A stretch of DNA of 64,000 bases. Source: Adiantum capillus-veneris (taxonomy: Eukaryota > Streptophyta > Polypodiopsida > Polypodiales > Pteridaceae). Shown here in pieces: positions 1-10,070 of the stretch. The position numbers and the translations under genes were made by a program. The notes below the pieces were generated by a model. It was not told where the DNA came from, ran no database searches, and was given only the letters and a program-made list of their open reading frames with translations. Where the stretch lies: contig CM043969.1 of NCBI GenBank assembly GCA_014529385.2, positions 71,088,176 to 71,152,175 of the forward strand. The letters run 5' to 3'. Within the stretch, counting starts at the first letter, position 1, and each line of letters opens with the position of its first letter.

Positions 1-787
1 ACCCTCCAACCCTGGAGGTGGAAAAAGGTGACCGAAGAATGGCATGTTCCCTATGGTTTATAAAACTTGGGTGAGGACGGTGCCACCTCCCCACCATATA
101 TATACTTGCGTATGGCTTTTTCTTCTTTTATGAGCACTGGCATACAACACAAACTGCATTTCCTGCATCATTGAAAAACCAAACCACAATTAAGAAACTC
201 TAATGGATAGGATGTTTCATATTGTAATTAATGCTTTCAGATCCCAAACATGGTGATGAACAAACTCACTTAGAAAAGAAAGAGGCACATAGAAAAGCAA
301 CGAACAATAAAACATTAGGAGAAATATGGACCTTGCATGGGCCTTGTAAGGAATCCTAATTTTTAAGGATTAAGGCTAATGTTGTGTAGGGTTAAAGGGA
401 CAAAAGCATTCAAGGAGTTAGTTTTGAGTAGGCTTTTCTATCCTTTTTTCTAGACACATGTAGGATGTGGACCTAAGAGGTCACCTTCTCTCTCTAGCTT
501 TTTGAAAGTGAAGGGAGTAAAGAGGTGTGGCCACATCAGCGAAAACGTGGGTCACTAAGAGCCCAAAAAAAAAAAATTCAAAAAAAATTATTTTTACTTC
601 TTTTTGACTTAAAACTTCCCCCAACATATATACATATCAAAAAATCATTTTTTGACCTTTTTTAAAACCCGCAAGCAGTAAAAGTCCATTTTTTTTATAA
701 AAAAAAGCCTCCCCAAAAAATAAAAACCTTTGTTCTCTCTTCCTCCTCCCTCCTTTCTCCTTCCCTGCTCCCTTCTCTCCTCCTCGT

Positions 788-789
<2 letters not shown>
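1..789. other. Gene-free AT-rich flank
   Basis: I see no coding region, RNA gene or recognisable repeat family here. The stretch is AT-rich, with A-runs near 565-590 and 700-725, and passes into a pyrimidine-rich tract from about 730. Open frames over that tract are products of the low-complexity sequence. Confidence 0.6.

Positions 790-833
<44 letters not shown>
790..833. repeat. (CT)n microsatellite
   Basis: About 22 uninterrupted CT units lie inside a wider C/T-rich tract (about 730-960). Open frames on either strand across it encode only Ser/Leu or Arg/Glu runs and are not genes. Confidence 0.95.
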
Positions 834-835
<2 letters not shown>

Positions 836-1656
836 CCCTTCTCTCCTCCCTCTCCCTCCCTGTCCCCTTCTCTCCTTCTCCTCCCCTCTCTCTCCCTCTC
901 CCCCATTGCCCCCTTCTCTCCTCCCATGTTCCTCCCTCTCCCTCCCCCCTCTCTCTTTTCATCTTTTGCGCCTTCCTCACGCAACAGCTGTCATGGTGCT
1001 CACGGACATCACAAATTGTATGCATACATATTTTATTGTCCGTGCCATTTGCACCGAAGGCCGCACGTGAGGGTGAACATAGGTCATCCTAAGAACATCG
1101 TACCATCGGTGAGACGAATGTTGATGGTTCTTAAATATCTTGCCAATACCATCACATATTTGAATAAAACACCCCTTTGTGCAAGGTAACAATATACTTC
1201 TTACTTTTGGTTTTGTTCTTCTTATCGTAGATTTTGAAGTATAAGGTGTTGCCTCTACTTGTTTTGTAGTGCTTGGTACAAAGGTTGCTTTTGTGCACAA
1301 ATAGTGAAAGGCTACAGGTTAGAGAGACGCACGTGTCACCACTTTTTCTCTAAAACAGTCTTCTTTGTTACATCTTGCAGGTAGGTGCTTCAAATCCATG
1401 CTTATTAGAGGTGGGTAACCTCATCCTAATGTATATTTTAGGATTGTTTATTCTCAGTTGAATGAAAATTGAACAACATATACTTAACAAATGTCTTTAT
1501 TATACAACTTGCAAATGTTGAATTCATACATGTTTTTGTTACAAGTTGACCTCTTACTATGCTAGTTGAGTGGCGTTTGCAAGAATGGCTCAAGGAACTG
1601 GCATAGCATGAAGCTTTTACGGTGGCACAACGCTCTCCTCAGCGGCAATGTGACTC
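834..1656. other. Unassigned sequence upstream of the CACTA element
   Basis: No gene recognised. A minus-strand frame of about 107 codons at 977-1300 has ordinary composition but no motif I recognise. The sequence runs up to the CCA target duplication of the CACTA element. Confidence 0.5.
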
Positions 1657-1659
1657 CCA
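1657..1659. repeat. Target-site duplication CCA, left copy
   Basis: CCA directly precedes the left terminal inverted repeat; the partner copy lies at 9434-9436. Three bases is the length expected for CACTA transposition. Confidence 0.85.
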
Positions 1660-1671
1660 CACTACAAGAGG
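1660..1671 (+). repeat. CACTA left terminal inverted repeat
   Basis: CACTACAAGAGG, a perfect 12-bp inverted match to 9422-9433. The pairing diverges immediately after base 12. Confidence 0.93.
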
Positions 1672-1718
1672 CTATTCATATTAGTGATGCTCACACAGCG
1701 ACGCTCAAAAAAAAATTT

Positions 1719-1780
1719 CCGGCGTCGCTATGAGCGTCGCAAATTTCTTTGTAAATTTGCGACGCTCATAGCGACGCCGG
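1719..1780. repeat. Perfect 28-bp subterminal palindrome (hairpin)
   Basis: Arms at 1719-1746 and 1753-1780 are exact reverse complements around a 6-nt loop. Each arm carries the CGTCGCTA/TAGCGACG motif that recurs at the right end of the element. In En/Spm, subterminal motifs bind the TNPA protein. The palindrome may therefore be a condensed protein-binding site, or the remains of an inverted duplication of the subterminal array. Confidence 0.9.
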
Positions 1781-1865
1781 CTGGGCTAAAAAAATAACCG
1801 AGCGCGCCCAAAAACTCAGATCTCAGATGTGAGTTTTTCGACGCCCTCAAGCAAGGAGCAGGTAA

Positions 1866-1867
1866 CG

Positions 1868-1906
<39 letters not shown>

Positions 1907-1908
1907 CT

Positions 1909-1944
<36 letters not shown>
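1866..1944. repeat. Compound (CT)n-(CA)n microsatellite
   Basis: (CT)n to about 1902, a short interruption, then (CA)n at about 1910-1944. More CT/CA tracts follow at 2018-2060 and a (GA)n tract at 2069-2112. Frames read through them are spurious. Confidence 0.93.
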
Positions 1945-1948
<4 letters not shown>

Positions 1949-2066
1949 AGAGGAAGGAGAGCCAGGTATGCTCCTTCCCTCTCCTCATTCTCATGTTCCC
2001 TTCCCCTCTTTCTCTCTCCCTCTCTCTCTCTCTCACACACACACACATACACACACACATAGTGTT

Positions 2067-2068
<2 letters not shown>

Positions 2069-2112
<44 letters not shown>
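2069..2112. repeat. (GA)n microsatellite
   Basis: About 22 units of GA inside the left part of the CACTA element. Confidence 0.93.
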
Positions 2113-2116
<4 letters not shown>

Positions 2117-2169
2117 AACATAAACAAAAACGCACACACACATACATAAACAAAGAATGCACACACACA

Positions 2170-2346
2170 TTGAGAGAGGAAAAGAGAGAGAGAGCATGCA
2201 TAAACAAAAAAACGCACGCATTGAGAGAGGAAAAGAGAGAGAGAACATGCATAAACAAAAAACGCACACATTGAGAGAGGAAAAGAGAGAGAAAACATGC
2301 ATACGATCCAAAAAAACACACACACATTGAGAGAGAAAGAGAGAGA
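2170..2346. repeat. Tandem repeat, about 51-bp unit, roughly 3.5 copies
   Basis: Units start at 2170, 2221, 2271 and 2327 with TTGAGAGAGGAAAAGAGAGA, followed by a CATGCATAAACAAAAAACGC-type half. Spacing is 51, 50 and 56 bp. The last copy is partial and diverged. Related half-units occur just upstream (about 2113-2169). Confidence 0.9.
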
Positions 2347-2540
2347 AACTAATTTAACGTCGTAGGAAACTAATTAAAATTAAAAGACCTAAAGATCTAG
2401 CCGACGAGGAGTTGAACTCAAGACCTATTATTCAAGAGGGAAATGGCATAATCAATCTATCATACTTGGCATGGGTGATAGAAAGGTTATACCATTTATC
2501 TCTTTTTATTGGCACACACATCCACACACGCGCACACACA

Positions 2541-2639
2541 CAAGAAGAAGAGAGTTATAATGTCGTAGGAAACTATCCTAAAAGACGTTAAAGATTAGGT
2601 TAGATGTAGACTTACGTTAAATTAGATTTAGGTTTATTT
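2541..2639 (+). repeat. 99-bp direct repeat, copy 1 of 2
   Basis: Matches 3265-3363 at a constant offset of 724 bp with only a few mismatches. It contains GTCGTAGGAAACTATCC and AAAGATTAGGTTAGATG. A third, diverged piece (GTCGTAGGAAACTAA) lies at about 2359. The two good copies bracket the HIPP fragment. Confidence 0.88.
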
Positions 2640-2731
2640 AAGTTAAATTAGATTAGATTTAGGTTTATTTTTAACTAGATTTACGTTTATTTACGCTAGA
2701 TTTAGATTACGTTATATTAGATTAGATTTAG

Positions 2732-3094
2732 GTCTCCATAGACTGCGATGCCTGCATGAAGCGGGTGAAGAAAGCCCTCAATGGAATATAGGGTATTGTT
2801 GCCTTCACTCATGGTGGGCTCCGTCGATCCAAAAGTACTGGTGAAATGTCTTCAGAAGATAGGGAAGAAGGTGGATCTTCAGGGCGGCAAGAGTCACTAC
2901 ATCCCCGACACAATGACCATCTAGACAACCTCTAGTCATTCAGCAACAACTTCAAAGTTAGTAACAAGAGCAAGAACGGTCTAAAGGGCCAATTGCTGTC
3001 GTCAGATGTGGATGGAGATGAGGCAGCGTCACCACCGGAAGTTAACTCTCACATCTTTAGTGATGAGAATGCCAACTCTTGCCGAGTTATGTGA
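2732..3094 (+). pseudogene. HIPP (heavy-metal-associated isoprenylated plant protein) gene fragment carried by the CACTA element
   Basis: The segment begins after an AG and encodes an HMA-domain start: residues S-I-D-C-D-A-C-M-K-R-V followed by KKALNGI. CxxC is the metal-binding motif; the usual Met before it is Ile. An in-frame TAG follows. Homology resumes in another frame at about 2823 with VDPKVLVKCLQKIGKKVDL, the end of an HMA fold. The frame from about 2942 to the stop at 3092-3094 ends in FSDENANSCRVM. This closely resembles the conserved HIPP tail and finishes with a CaaX farnesylation box (C-R-V-M). HIPPs are membrane-anchored metal-binding proteins of land plants. Frame changes and stops make a full-length product unlikely. 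It is not a transposon protein, so I infer capture from a host gene. Family identity is from memory of HIPP motifs. Confidence 0.82.
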
Positions 3095-3225
3095 AAAATT
3101 ATGTGTTAAATCAGTTTTAAGGTTCTTATAATCCCTGTTAGTTTAGTTCTTTGTTTTTAATATAACATAATTTACGTTAGATTTAGATTTATGTTATATT
3201 AGATTAGACTTAGGTTTATTTAGGT

Positions 3226-3264
<39 letters not shown>

Positions 3265-3267
<3 letters not shown>

Positions 3268-3363
3268 GAAGAAGAGAGTTTTAACGTCGTAGGAAACTAT
3301 CCCAAAAGACGTTAAAGATTAGGTTAGATGTAGACTTACGTTAAACTAGATTTAGGTTTATTT
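3265..3363 (+). repeat. 99-bp direct repeat, copy 2 of 2
   Basis: Downstream copy of the repeat at 2541-2639, preceded by a (CA)n tract (about 3231-3265) as copy 1 is by a shorter CA tract. Confidence 0.88.
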
Positions 3364-3699
3364 TTAGTTAGATTTACGTTTATTTAGATTTACGCTTATT
3401 TACGTTAGATCGAGTCCACGCAAGAATTACTTACGGTTTAGGGTTTAGAGTTAGACGAACAGTGAAAAGATCTACTGTGAAAAGATGTTAAGATGCTGTG
3501 AAGTGCTACAGCTAGAGAAGAGGCAAAGGGGTTTTGTCCACTACATGCAGGATCATGTAGATGTGGGTGTATAGATTTCTTGTACCCACAAATATAGGTA
3601 TTCACCAATAAAGACGAGATTATAACCCGGTGGTTCTGATCTCCGTGCACCTCTAGACCGAGGTGTGCGGGGATTGGACATGACTAGAGAATGTGAGGT

Positions 3700-3701
<2 letters not shown>

Positions 3702-3760
<59 letters not shown>
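3702..3760. repeat. (AG)n microsatellite
   Basis: About 29 AG units, 65 bp upstream of the first transposase exon. Confidence 0.95.
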
Positions 3761-3763
<3 letters not shown>

Positions 3764-3825
3764 GACGAAGAATGCCAATAGAATATTAAATTTGTTGTCC
3801 AGGTTATAAGATTTTTATCCTCATT

Positions 3826-6800
3826 ATGAGTAGTGACGAGGATGTCGGACCGTCCAACCAAAACACCTATCTCTCAACGAGGGTCTTATGTCCTTGTAAT
3901 CAATGCAAGCATGCTGTGCGATGGACAAGACGTGTTTCTTTGCAGCACGTTCGCGAATTTGGAGAGTTCGATCCATCTATTATAGATCGAGTTGTTGCCA
4001 ATTATAACTCGTCGGACTCTGACGCTGGCCAACAAGCAGCAATCCTCCAACCCAATAGACGTGTTCGCAGGCGCCTTGGTCAAGCAGCATATGTGAGGCC
4101 ACAAGATGTAGCCTCTGACAGCTCAGGGAATGATCATGCAGAGCACATTCCCAACGAGGCAATGTTTGAGCTCGAGATTGATGAAATGATCGAGACGATC
4201 ATGGATTCAGAAAGGCTTATCTATGATGATATGAAAAGTGAAGCCGATACGCCATTGTATAATGGAGCACGTATGTCTAGATTGAAAGCACTCCTGGTTC
4301 TTCTCAACATGCAGGCAAAGTTTGGATGGAGTGACACTAGCGTCACAGCGCTTTTCAGGTGATCTATTACAATTAGTTTACTTTAATAAAACTCTAAATG
4401 TATAATGATCTGATAGATTTTTACACGACTGTATCGTATTTTTATGTTGTGTAGATTGCTTAAAGAGCACATACTACCAGCTGACAATGTGATGCCAGAT
4501 TCTCGAGATGAAGCAAGAAAGATTTTGCGAAACTTGGGGATGGATTACAATTCTATCCACGCTTGTCCTAATGACTGCATTCTTTTCAGAGGGGAATACA
4601 TAGACATGGAGAAGTGTCCGAAATGTGATTCCGAAAGATATCGAGTACATCTCCACGGGACAAAAATTCCACAAAAGGTTTTGCGACATTTTCCTCTGCT
4701 TCCTCGCATCAAGCATTTCTTCAAATGTAAGTCCATGGCCGCCCTAGCATCATGGCATGAGGAGAATATTCGGATGGTATGCTACGAATTCCTGCAGATT
4801 GCGCAGCCTGGAAACATATAGATGGAACATGGTCGGATTTTGCCAGGGAAGCTCGAAATTTGCACTTAGGCCTGGCTATGGATGGCGTAAATCCATTTGG
4901 TCAAAGATCAACATCTTACAGTGTATGGCCCATTGTCATTGTCAACTACAACATTCCCCCGTGGTTGACTACGAAGAAGGGGCACCTATGGCTAAGCTTG
5001 ATTGTGCCAGGGCGATATAAAGTGGGGAATATGGATGTGTATCTTCGCCCACTATTGGAAGAGCTACAATAATTGTGGATTCGCATAGAGGTGGTGGATA
5101 TGAGCCGACACACAGGACGACGGAATGCTTTGATCAGAGGCATTCTAATGTGGACCATGCATGACTATCCCGGGCTAACAGAATGCTCAGGTGATCTATT
5201 GACACTCCTCACTCAGACACTGTAAATCTTGTTTTTTGCCATAGTTGATCTATTATCATGTGTATACATGCAGGGTTTCAAACAAGCGGATACAGAGCAT
5301 GTGTCACATGTGGACCTAGACTGAATGCACGTAGGGCACCCTCACTGAAGAAGCAAATCTACGAAGGTCATCAAGCATATCTTCCAGAGAATCATGTGTT
5401 ACGCGACGGCTTTTTGGGAAGAGAGCCACCAAGGATGTCTGCACAAGCATGGTTAGAGCAGAAGGAGATGTGCGATGACGGATTGCCTCCCGGGATGAAG
5501 AGACTATCTCTATGGTACGAGTTACCATACTGGCCCCGACTCATGATCAATCACTTGCTCGATCCAATGCACATATTCAAGAATGTGGGTAATCTACTAT
5601 GGGACCATTTGACCAGCAAGAAAGATACTTTGGGAGCCAGAGTTGATCTTAGAAATGTGGATCATATGGACCAATATTGGCCGCAAACAGCGTTTGATGG
5701 ATCGATAAAACTCCCTAAAGCACCATGGATTTTCACAGGAGCCCAAGAACGCAAAGTAAAAGAGACCATTCGATCTTTGCGGACCCCCACTGGCGTAATG
5801 CACTCGCTCCGAACGTGTTTTACTAAAGAAGGAAAGCTTACCGGTTTGAAGTCACACGATTGGCATAAAATGTGTCAGGTACGTTCATAGTGGACTTTAA
5901 TATCATTGCTGCACATACTTTACAGTTTATTTTACCGGTTTCCATTGAGGGATGTTTGTCTCTCGACATCCGTAACACAATCTACAAACTTGCAAAGCTG
6001 GTGCAATGGATCTCACAAAAGGAGATCAACGTAGACTCCATACCATTCGCCAAACTAAATGCTGCGGAGCTTGTGTGCATGTTTGAGAAACATTTTCCTA
6101 CTACCATGCTAACCATTCAGGAGCATCTTCTTGTTCACATAGTTGATGAGGTGGAAATAGCTGGCACAGTTCATTCCAGATGGATGTTCCTCTTAGAACG
6201 TTTCATGAAAATGCTTAAGGGATATGTGCGTCAAAAGGCACGTCCGGAGGGTAGCATGGCAGAAGGTTGGTTGGTATCAGAGTCCCTAGTGTACATTGGA
6301 GAGTGGCTAAACATATTTGATAAAGCCCGGGACACGCTATGGCGAACCATAGATGATGAGCGCATATCTGGGATTGTCATGTGCAATCTCGGTGTTGAGA
6401 AGAAGATGACGGAAGATCTAGAGGCTAAAATCAACCGATTTTGCATGCTTCACAATCTAGTGATGCAAAAGTGGATTTCACAATATGAGGATGCAAAGCA
6501 AGAGCGACAAAGGGCACGAATCGAGTGGAGACGGGGAAGACGACCACCGATGCACTATCCAGCAGTTCTGGAGAGCCTACCAACCTTCATGAGCTTAAGA
6601 TGGTTGCACAACCAATTGAAAAGCGCACAACAATGCGGTGACGAAGTGACTGAGGAAGAGTGGGAGTACTCTCGGGGTTGCGCGACCAAGGTAAGTTTGC
6701 AATGTACGACTAGCAAGTGACTTTATTTATAAACGTTTGAACGGCCACTCATAATCTTTGTTCGTTGTAGTATAAGTCATACACAGTAGCATGGTGTAAA

Positions 6801-7115
6801 GGTCGACATTTTAGGGTGGAACGAATCGACAAAAAGCGTTTTACTCAAGATTGTGGAATCATGGCAAAATTTGAACAGTCTAGTCGACGACGTTCCTCTG
6901 ATGCAGATCCTGTGGTGGCGGAACTCACTTACTTCAGCACGCTGCAATAGATTTTGAGGATCGATTACAGAGGATTTTTTGTCGACTTGTTCGATGTGCA
7001 ATGGTTCAAGATAATCATGGACGGTCGCAACGCTACTGTGCGTAGAGGAGAGTCTGGTTTTCTTGAGGTGGATTCTATGCTTAAGATGGTTGCATGCAGA
7101 GGAGCTACAAAATGA
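3826..7115 (+). pseudogene. CACTA transposase, TNPD-like (five predicted exons, broken)
   Basis: Transposase that would bind the element ends and cut and join DNA in the nucleus. Predicted exons: 3826-4358, 4455-5190, 5274-5878, 5926-6690, 6771-7115. Each junction is GT/AG and keeps phase; the third intron (47 bp) is unusually short. Domains: an N-terminal piece with LCPCNQC like the Transposase-associated domain; the transposase core with RNLHLGLAMDGVNPFG, YNIPPWL, ILMWTMHDYPG and LDPMHIFKNV; DUF4218 with KSHDWHKM, HSRWMFLLERFMKMLKGYV and KARPEGSMAEG; then a DUF4216-like end with ILRIDYRGFFVDLFDVQWF. Breaks: a one-base loss near 4772, TAA at 5070-5072 and TAG at 6948-6950, the last likely CAG to TAG. 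The start at 3826 is the first ATG of the frame; an upstream non-coding exon is possible. Confidence 0.88.
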
Positions 7116-7475
7116 AACAGAGGATATGTGTTTAAACGGAGAGCTCTATATAGATATAGGAAGTTATGTTGAGTTATGCGAGGATGAGAGAGAGATCTCT
7201 TAAAGCCACAAATATTGTATTTGAACAATTTTGCTCCGTGTTGTAAAAGCTCTGGCTCTCTAAGTACCTTCCATGGTGTATAACGCTCTTTTCTACTCGC
7301 GCTCACATCTTTTGATTGAAAATTCTAAGTTTTCGACTTGCCTCTTCTATCACTCAATTCATTGCGTCATTGTATTTATATGCGTCATTACGTCATTGTA
7401 TTTAATGGTCTTTGCGTCATTGTCTACTCTATTCATTCAATATTAAGTTTAAATATTCGTGTGTTTAATGCAGGT

Positions 7476-8785
7476 ATGGATGATGAGGAGTTTCTTTCTT
7501 CTTTGTCACCGCAGCAGAGACAGTGGTACGTGGAGCGTCATCGCTCTTGCGCATCATCGCGCGTTCCTACTCCATCCGCATCTCCCTCTCTTTCGGAGCA
7601 TTCGGCGCGCTCCGAAGCTTCGGCGTCGACGAGACGAGCTTCACACTCGTCTAGACACCGGCGCTCTAGTGGTGGCGGTGGCGGTTGTTGTGGGGATTCC
7701 GCCACCGATGCCTCCACACCGCCTCGTGTTTGACGAGGCTCTTTACCCTCCCCTTCTTTGCCCGCCCCCACACCAGCCACAGCATCGCCATCTACGCCAA
7801 GTTTTGCACGGCTGACTGTTCCTAGAAGCTACACACCTCTACCTACTCCGCCAGGAGCCACCCCACTCAACACTCCTCGCTTCGGGGCCCAGACGCCGGT
7901 GGAGACACCTGACGTCCGTACCCCCATCGACACGCCGCTAGAGACCCCTGCCGGGACACCCAAGTTCACGCGTCACCGGCCAGAGGGCTTGTCTTACTCC
8001 GTCGACTTCAGCGGCGGCATCATCATGGATGATGACGGCAAGAAGGTGATCTCGCGCATGCGTGGTCTTTGCTCTCAGCTGTTTAGACACTACATACCAA
8101 ACAAATGGAGTGAAGTACCAAGTGATTTAAAAAACAGAGTCATCAGCATACTTCATGATGAGTTTCCCATTCCAACACGGGATCAACGCTTCAATGAAGA
8201 CTTGATGAAGATTCGAATGCGCAAATACTGCAAACACAAGCGCTCCGAAGTTCAAAAAGCAATCAAGAATGGGTGGAACAGGCCAGATTGGCTGGCCAAA
8301 GAAGATTGGAAGAATGCGAAGAAAGCAGCGCGCGAGAATCCCGACAAGTGGAAGCAACAAAAGGATGCAGCCAGAGCGCGAGTAGAGGCAGGGAGCTCGC
8401 ACCACTTGGGGAGCGGTGGATGGGCATCATTTGAGGCCGATTTTGTAAGTGTTTTCGCATTGCTCTTTATGTTCGATAGTTTAGGGTTTATGAGTTTTTT
8501 AATTCTAACATAATGAAATCTTTGTATGTTTTGACAGTGGTCGATGACAGGACGTGATCCCACATCGTACGAGCGCGAGTACGCAGGCAGGAAGGGCTTA
8601 AACGCCCTGATGGACATTCTCAGTTCTCGCGGCGGCATGGTTAGTATTAGGGTTTACTCTTTTCTATTTTTTGTATTGTTTTATAAATGTCGTTATATGT
8701 TTATACTTACTGAAAGCTGTCTTATTGTCTTTTTTTGCAGAATCCGACAGATACGCCGCTTGGACGCGATGAGACGTCTGACTAG
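7476..8785 (+). pseudogene. Second CACTA gene, Transposase_24-like (TNPA-position protein)
   Basis: This gene lies downstream of TNPD in the same orientation. Predicted exons: 7476-8444, 8538-8639 and 8741-8785, all with GT/AG borders and consistent phase. The start ATG sits just after an AG in a TTTAATGCAG context, so a 5' exon is likely. The first 85 residues are acidic then Ser/Arg-rich. After a stop the frame continues with a Pro/Thr-rich linker (TP repeats) and a basic, Trp-rich region: NKWSEVPSDLKNRVISIL, KYCKHKR, NGWNRPDWLAKEDW, GSGGWASFEADF. This resembles plant En/Spm Transposase_24. Such second proteins bind subterminal repeats, which abound at 9130-9365. The in-frame TGA at 7731-7733 is probably an ancestral CGA. 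The family call rests on general pattern, not a search. Confidence 0.72.
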
Positions 8786-9129
8786 ACGACGTCAGTTTAG
8801 CTGTAGCTAGATAGCATTAGTTTAGGGTTTCTCATAGCTTATGTATCATGAGACGGATTTTATACGTCTTTTTGAACCATGTATATTATTACATTTGTCA
8901 CCGTAGTTCCTTTTGCCAATCAATTCTTCATGCCTATGATGTTGTACAATTGTCATTATTACATTTGCCAATCAATTCATTTTGCCTATGATGTGTACAA
9001 TTGTCAATTTTGCAAACAATGCGTCTTGTGGGTGACTATTTTGGGTCTATTATTTACCCTTGCACTTTTTTTAAAAAGTGAATCAAGTACAAGATGGTTG
9101 ATGGGTGGCAGGGCATTCAATGCCCTGTC
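8786..9129. other. 3' non-coding part of the CACTA element
   Basis: No gene recognised. It contains two similar stretches, about 50 bp each, with ACATTTG..CAATCAATTC and GCCTATGATG..TACAATTGTCA (about 8890-8960 and 8960-9010). It is probably the 3' untranslated part of the element. Confidence 0.5.
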
Positions 9130-9365
9130 ACCAAAAAAAAATTATCTCGGGCGTCTCTATAATCGTCGCTATTTATGGCTCTGTAGCGTCGCTATAGTCT
9201 TCTGTGTAAACGTCGCTATAACCGTCGCTATGAGCGTCGCTATGAGCGTCTCTATATAGCGCCGCTTATAGTGACGCATGTAGCGACGCATATAGCGACG
9301 CTTGTAGCGACGCATATAGCGACGCTCTCGTAGCGACGCTCGTAGCGACAGTTTTAGCGACGCTG
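9130..9365. repeat. CACTA right subterminal repeat block
   Basis: At least fifteen copies of TAGCGACG, CGTCGCTA or one-base variants in about 230 bp. The left half is mostly CGTCGCTA and the right half mostly TAGCGACG, so the block is itself a loose inverted array. It shares motifs with the palindrome at 1719-1780. By analogy with En/Spm it is the binding array for the element's accessory protein. Confidence 0.9.
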
Positions 9366-9421
9366 AGGATTATAAAAACCCAGTGTATTTCCGTCGCTAA
9401 CAGTATCACAAGAGCACACAA

Positions 9422-9433
9422 CCTCTTGTAGTG
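9422..9433 (-). repeat. CACTA right terminal inverted repeat
   Basis: CCTCTTGTAGTG, the exact reverse complement of 1660-1671, followed by target duplication CCA at 9434-9436. Confidence 0.93.
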
Positions 9434-9436
9434 CCA

Positions 9437-10070
9437 CTACACCAAAAATCATTATGCTAACATGGAGAGATCCCTAGTAGGAGAATGCAACATCTTTTTA
9501 TCAGCTGCAACACACGCTTTCCTAATAGGAGGGGCACTCCTACCAAAGATATTTTTATGTGATAGGTCACTAGATATTTTTATGTGATAGGTCACTCCAT
9601 ACCATGCCATGTCATGGAATGGATGTAAGAACTATGACCGCACTACTCCTTGAAGTTGTTCACAAATATATGTTTATAAAAGTTAATGAGAAGAAATTTG
9701 GACTTTTTTGTTTGTTGATGTGTAAGAGCACTCTAGGTCTACCATATTTTAGATTGTATAATAAGTTAAATAAGATTTGTAGTCATTTAAAGTGTAAATT
9801 TGTTTTTGTTTGATAAGATTGTACATGAGAAGACATGATAAAGTACAAGAGATCTTGACGGAATAAACCTCGATGCCACACCTTTCCTTGAATCCTTTGA
9901 TTTCTATCATCGTGGGAAGTCCAAGGGAAGTCTATTTTCAAATTTTTAGCAATAAATTTTAAAAAAAAGAAATTTTGGTTATTTTAAAGTTTGTACACAG
10001 TTTAGGAGTTCATTCTGATTATTTTCCTTTAGTTTCAAATTTTGACCGAGAGCACTCCTTGGAAGCCACT
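9437..10070. other. Unassigned sequence right of the CACTA element
   Basis: No gene or known repeat family recognised. There is a small internal duplication, TAGATATTTTTATGTGATAGGTCACT, part-repeated near 9545-9600. Confidence 0.5.

Larger units (their letters stand above)
1660..9433 (+). mobile_element. Complete CACTA (En/Spm) DNA transposon, about 7.8 kb
   Basis: The element starts with CACTACAAGAGG and ends with its exact reverse complement. It is flanked on both sides by the trinucleotide CCA (1657-1659 and 9434-9436), matching the 3-bp target duplication of CACTA elements. Inside, in order: a subterminal palindrome, microsatellites and 51-bp tandem repeats, a HIPP gene fragment, a TNPD-like transposase gene, a Transposase_24-like gene in the same orientation, and a dense block of TAGCGACG repeats in both orientations next to the right end. 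Both genes carry stops, so this copy is probably not autonomous, but its ends and target duplication are intact and it might be mobilised in trans. Termini and target duplication are read directly; mobility is inference. Confidence 0.95.

Noticed and set aside
637-1092. Open frames of 115-126 codons on both strands
   Set aside because: They are Ser/Leu or Arg/Glu runs read from the (CT)n tract and pyrimidine-rich flanks.
1728-2327. Cys/Val/Ser-rich frames up to 199 codons on the minus strand
   Set aside because: They are translations of CA, CT and GA microsatellites and 51-bp repeats inside the CACTA element.
3432-3450. Telomere-type TTTAGGG repeats (also near 8480 and 8820)
   Set aside because: Only two adjacent units at most. 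At best a telo-box-like promoter motif, not an interstitial telomere tract.
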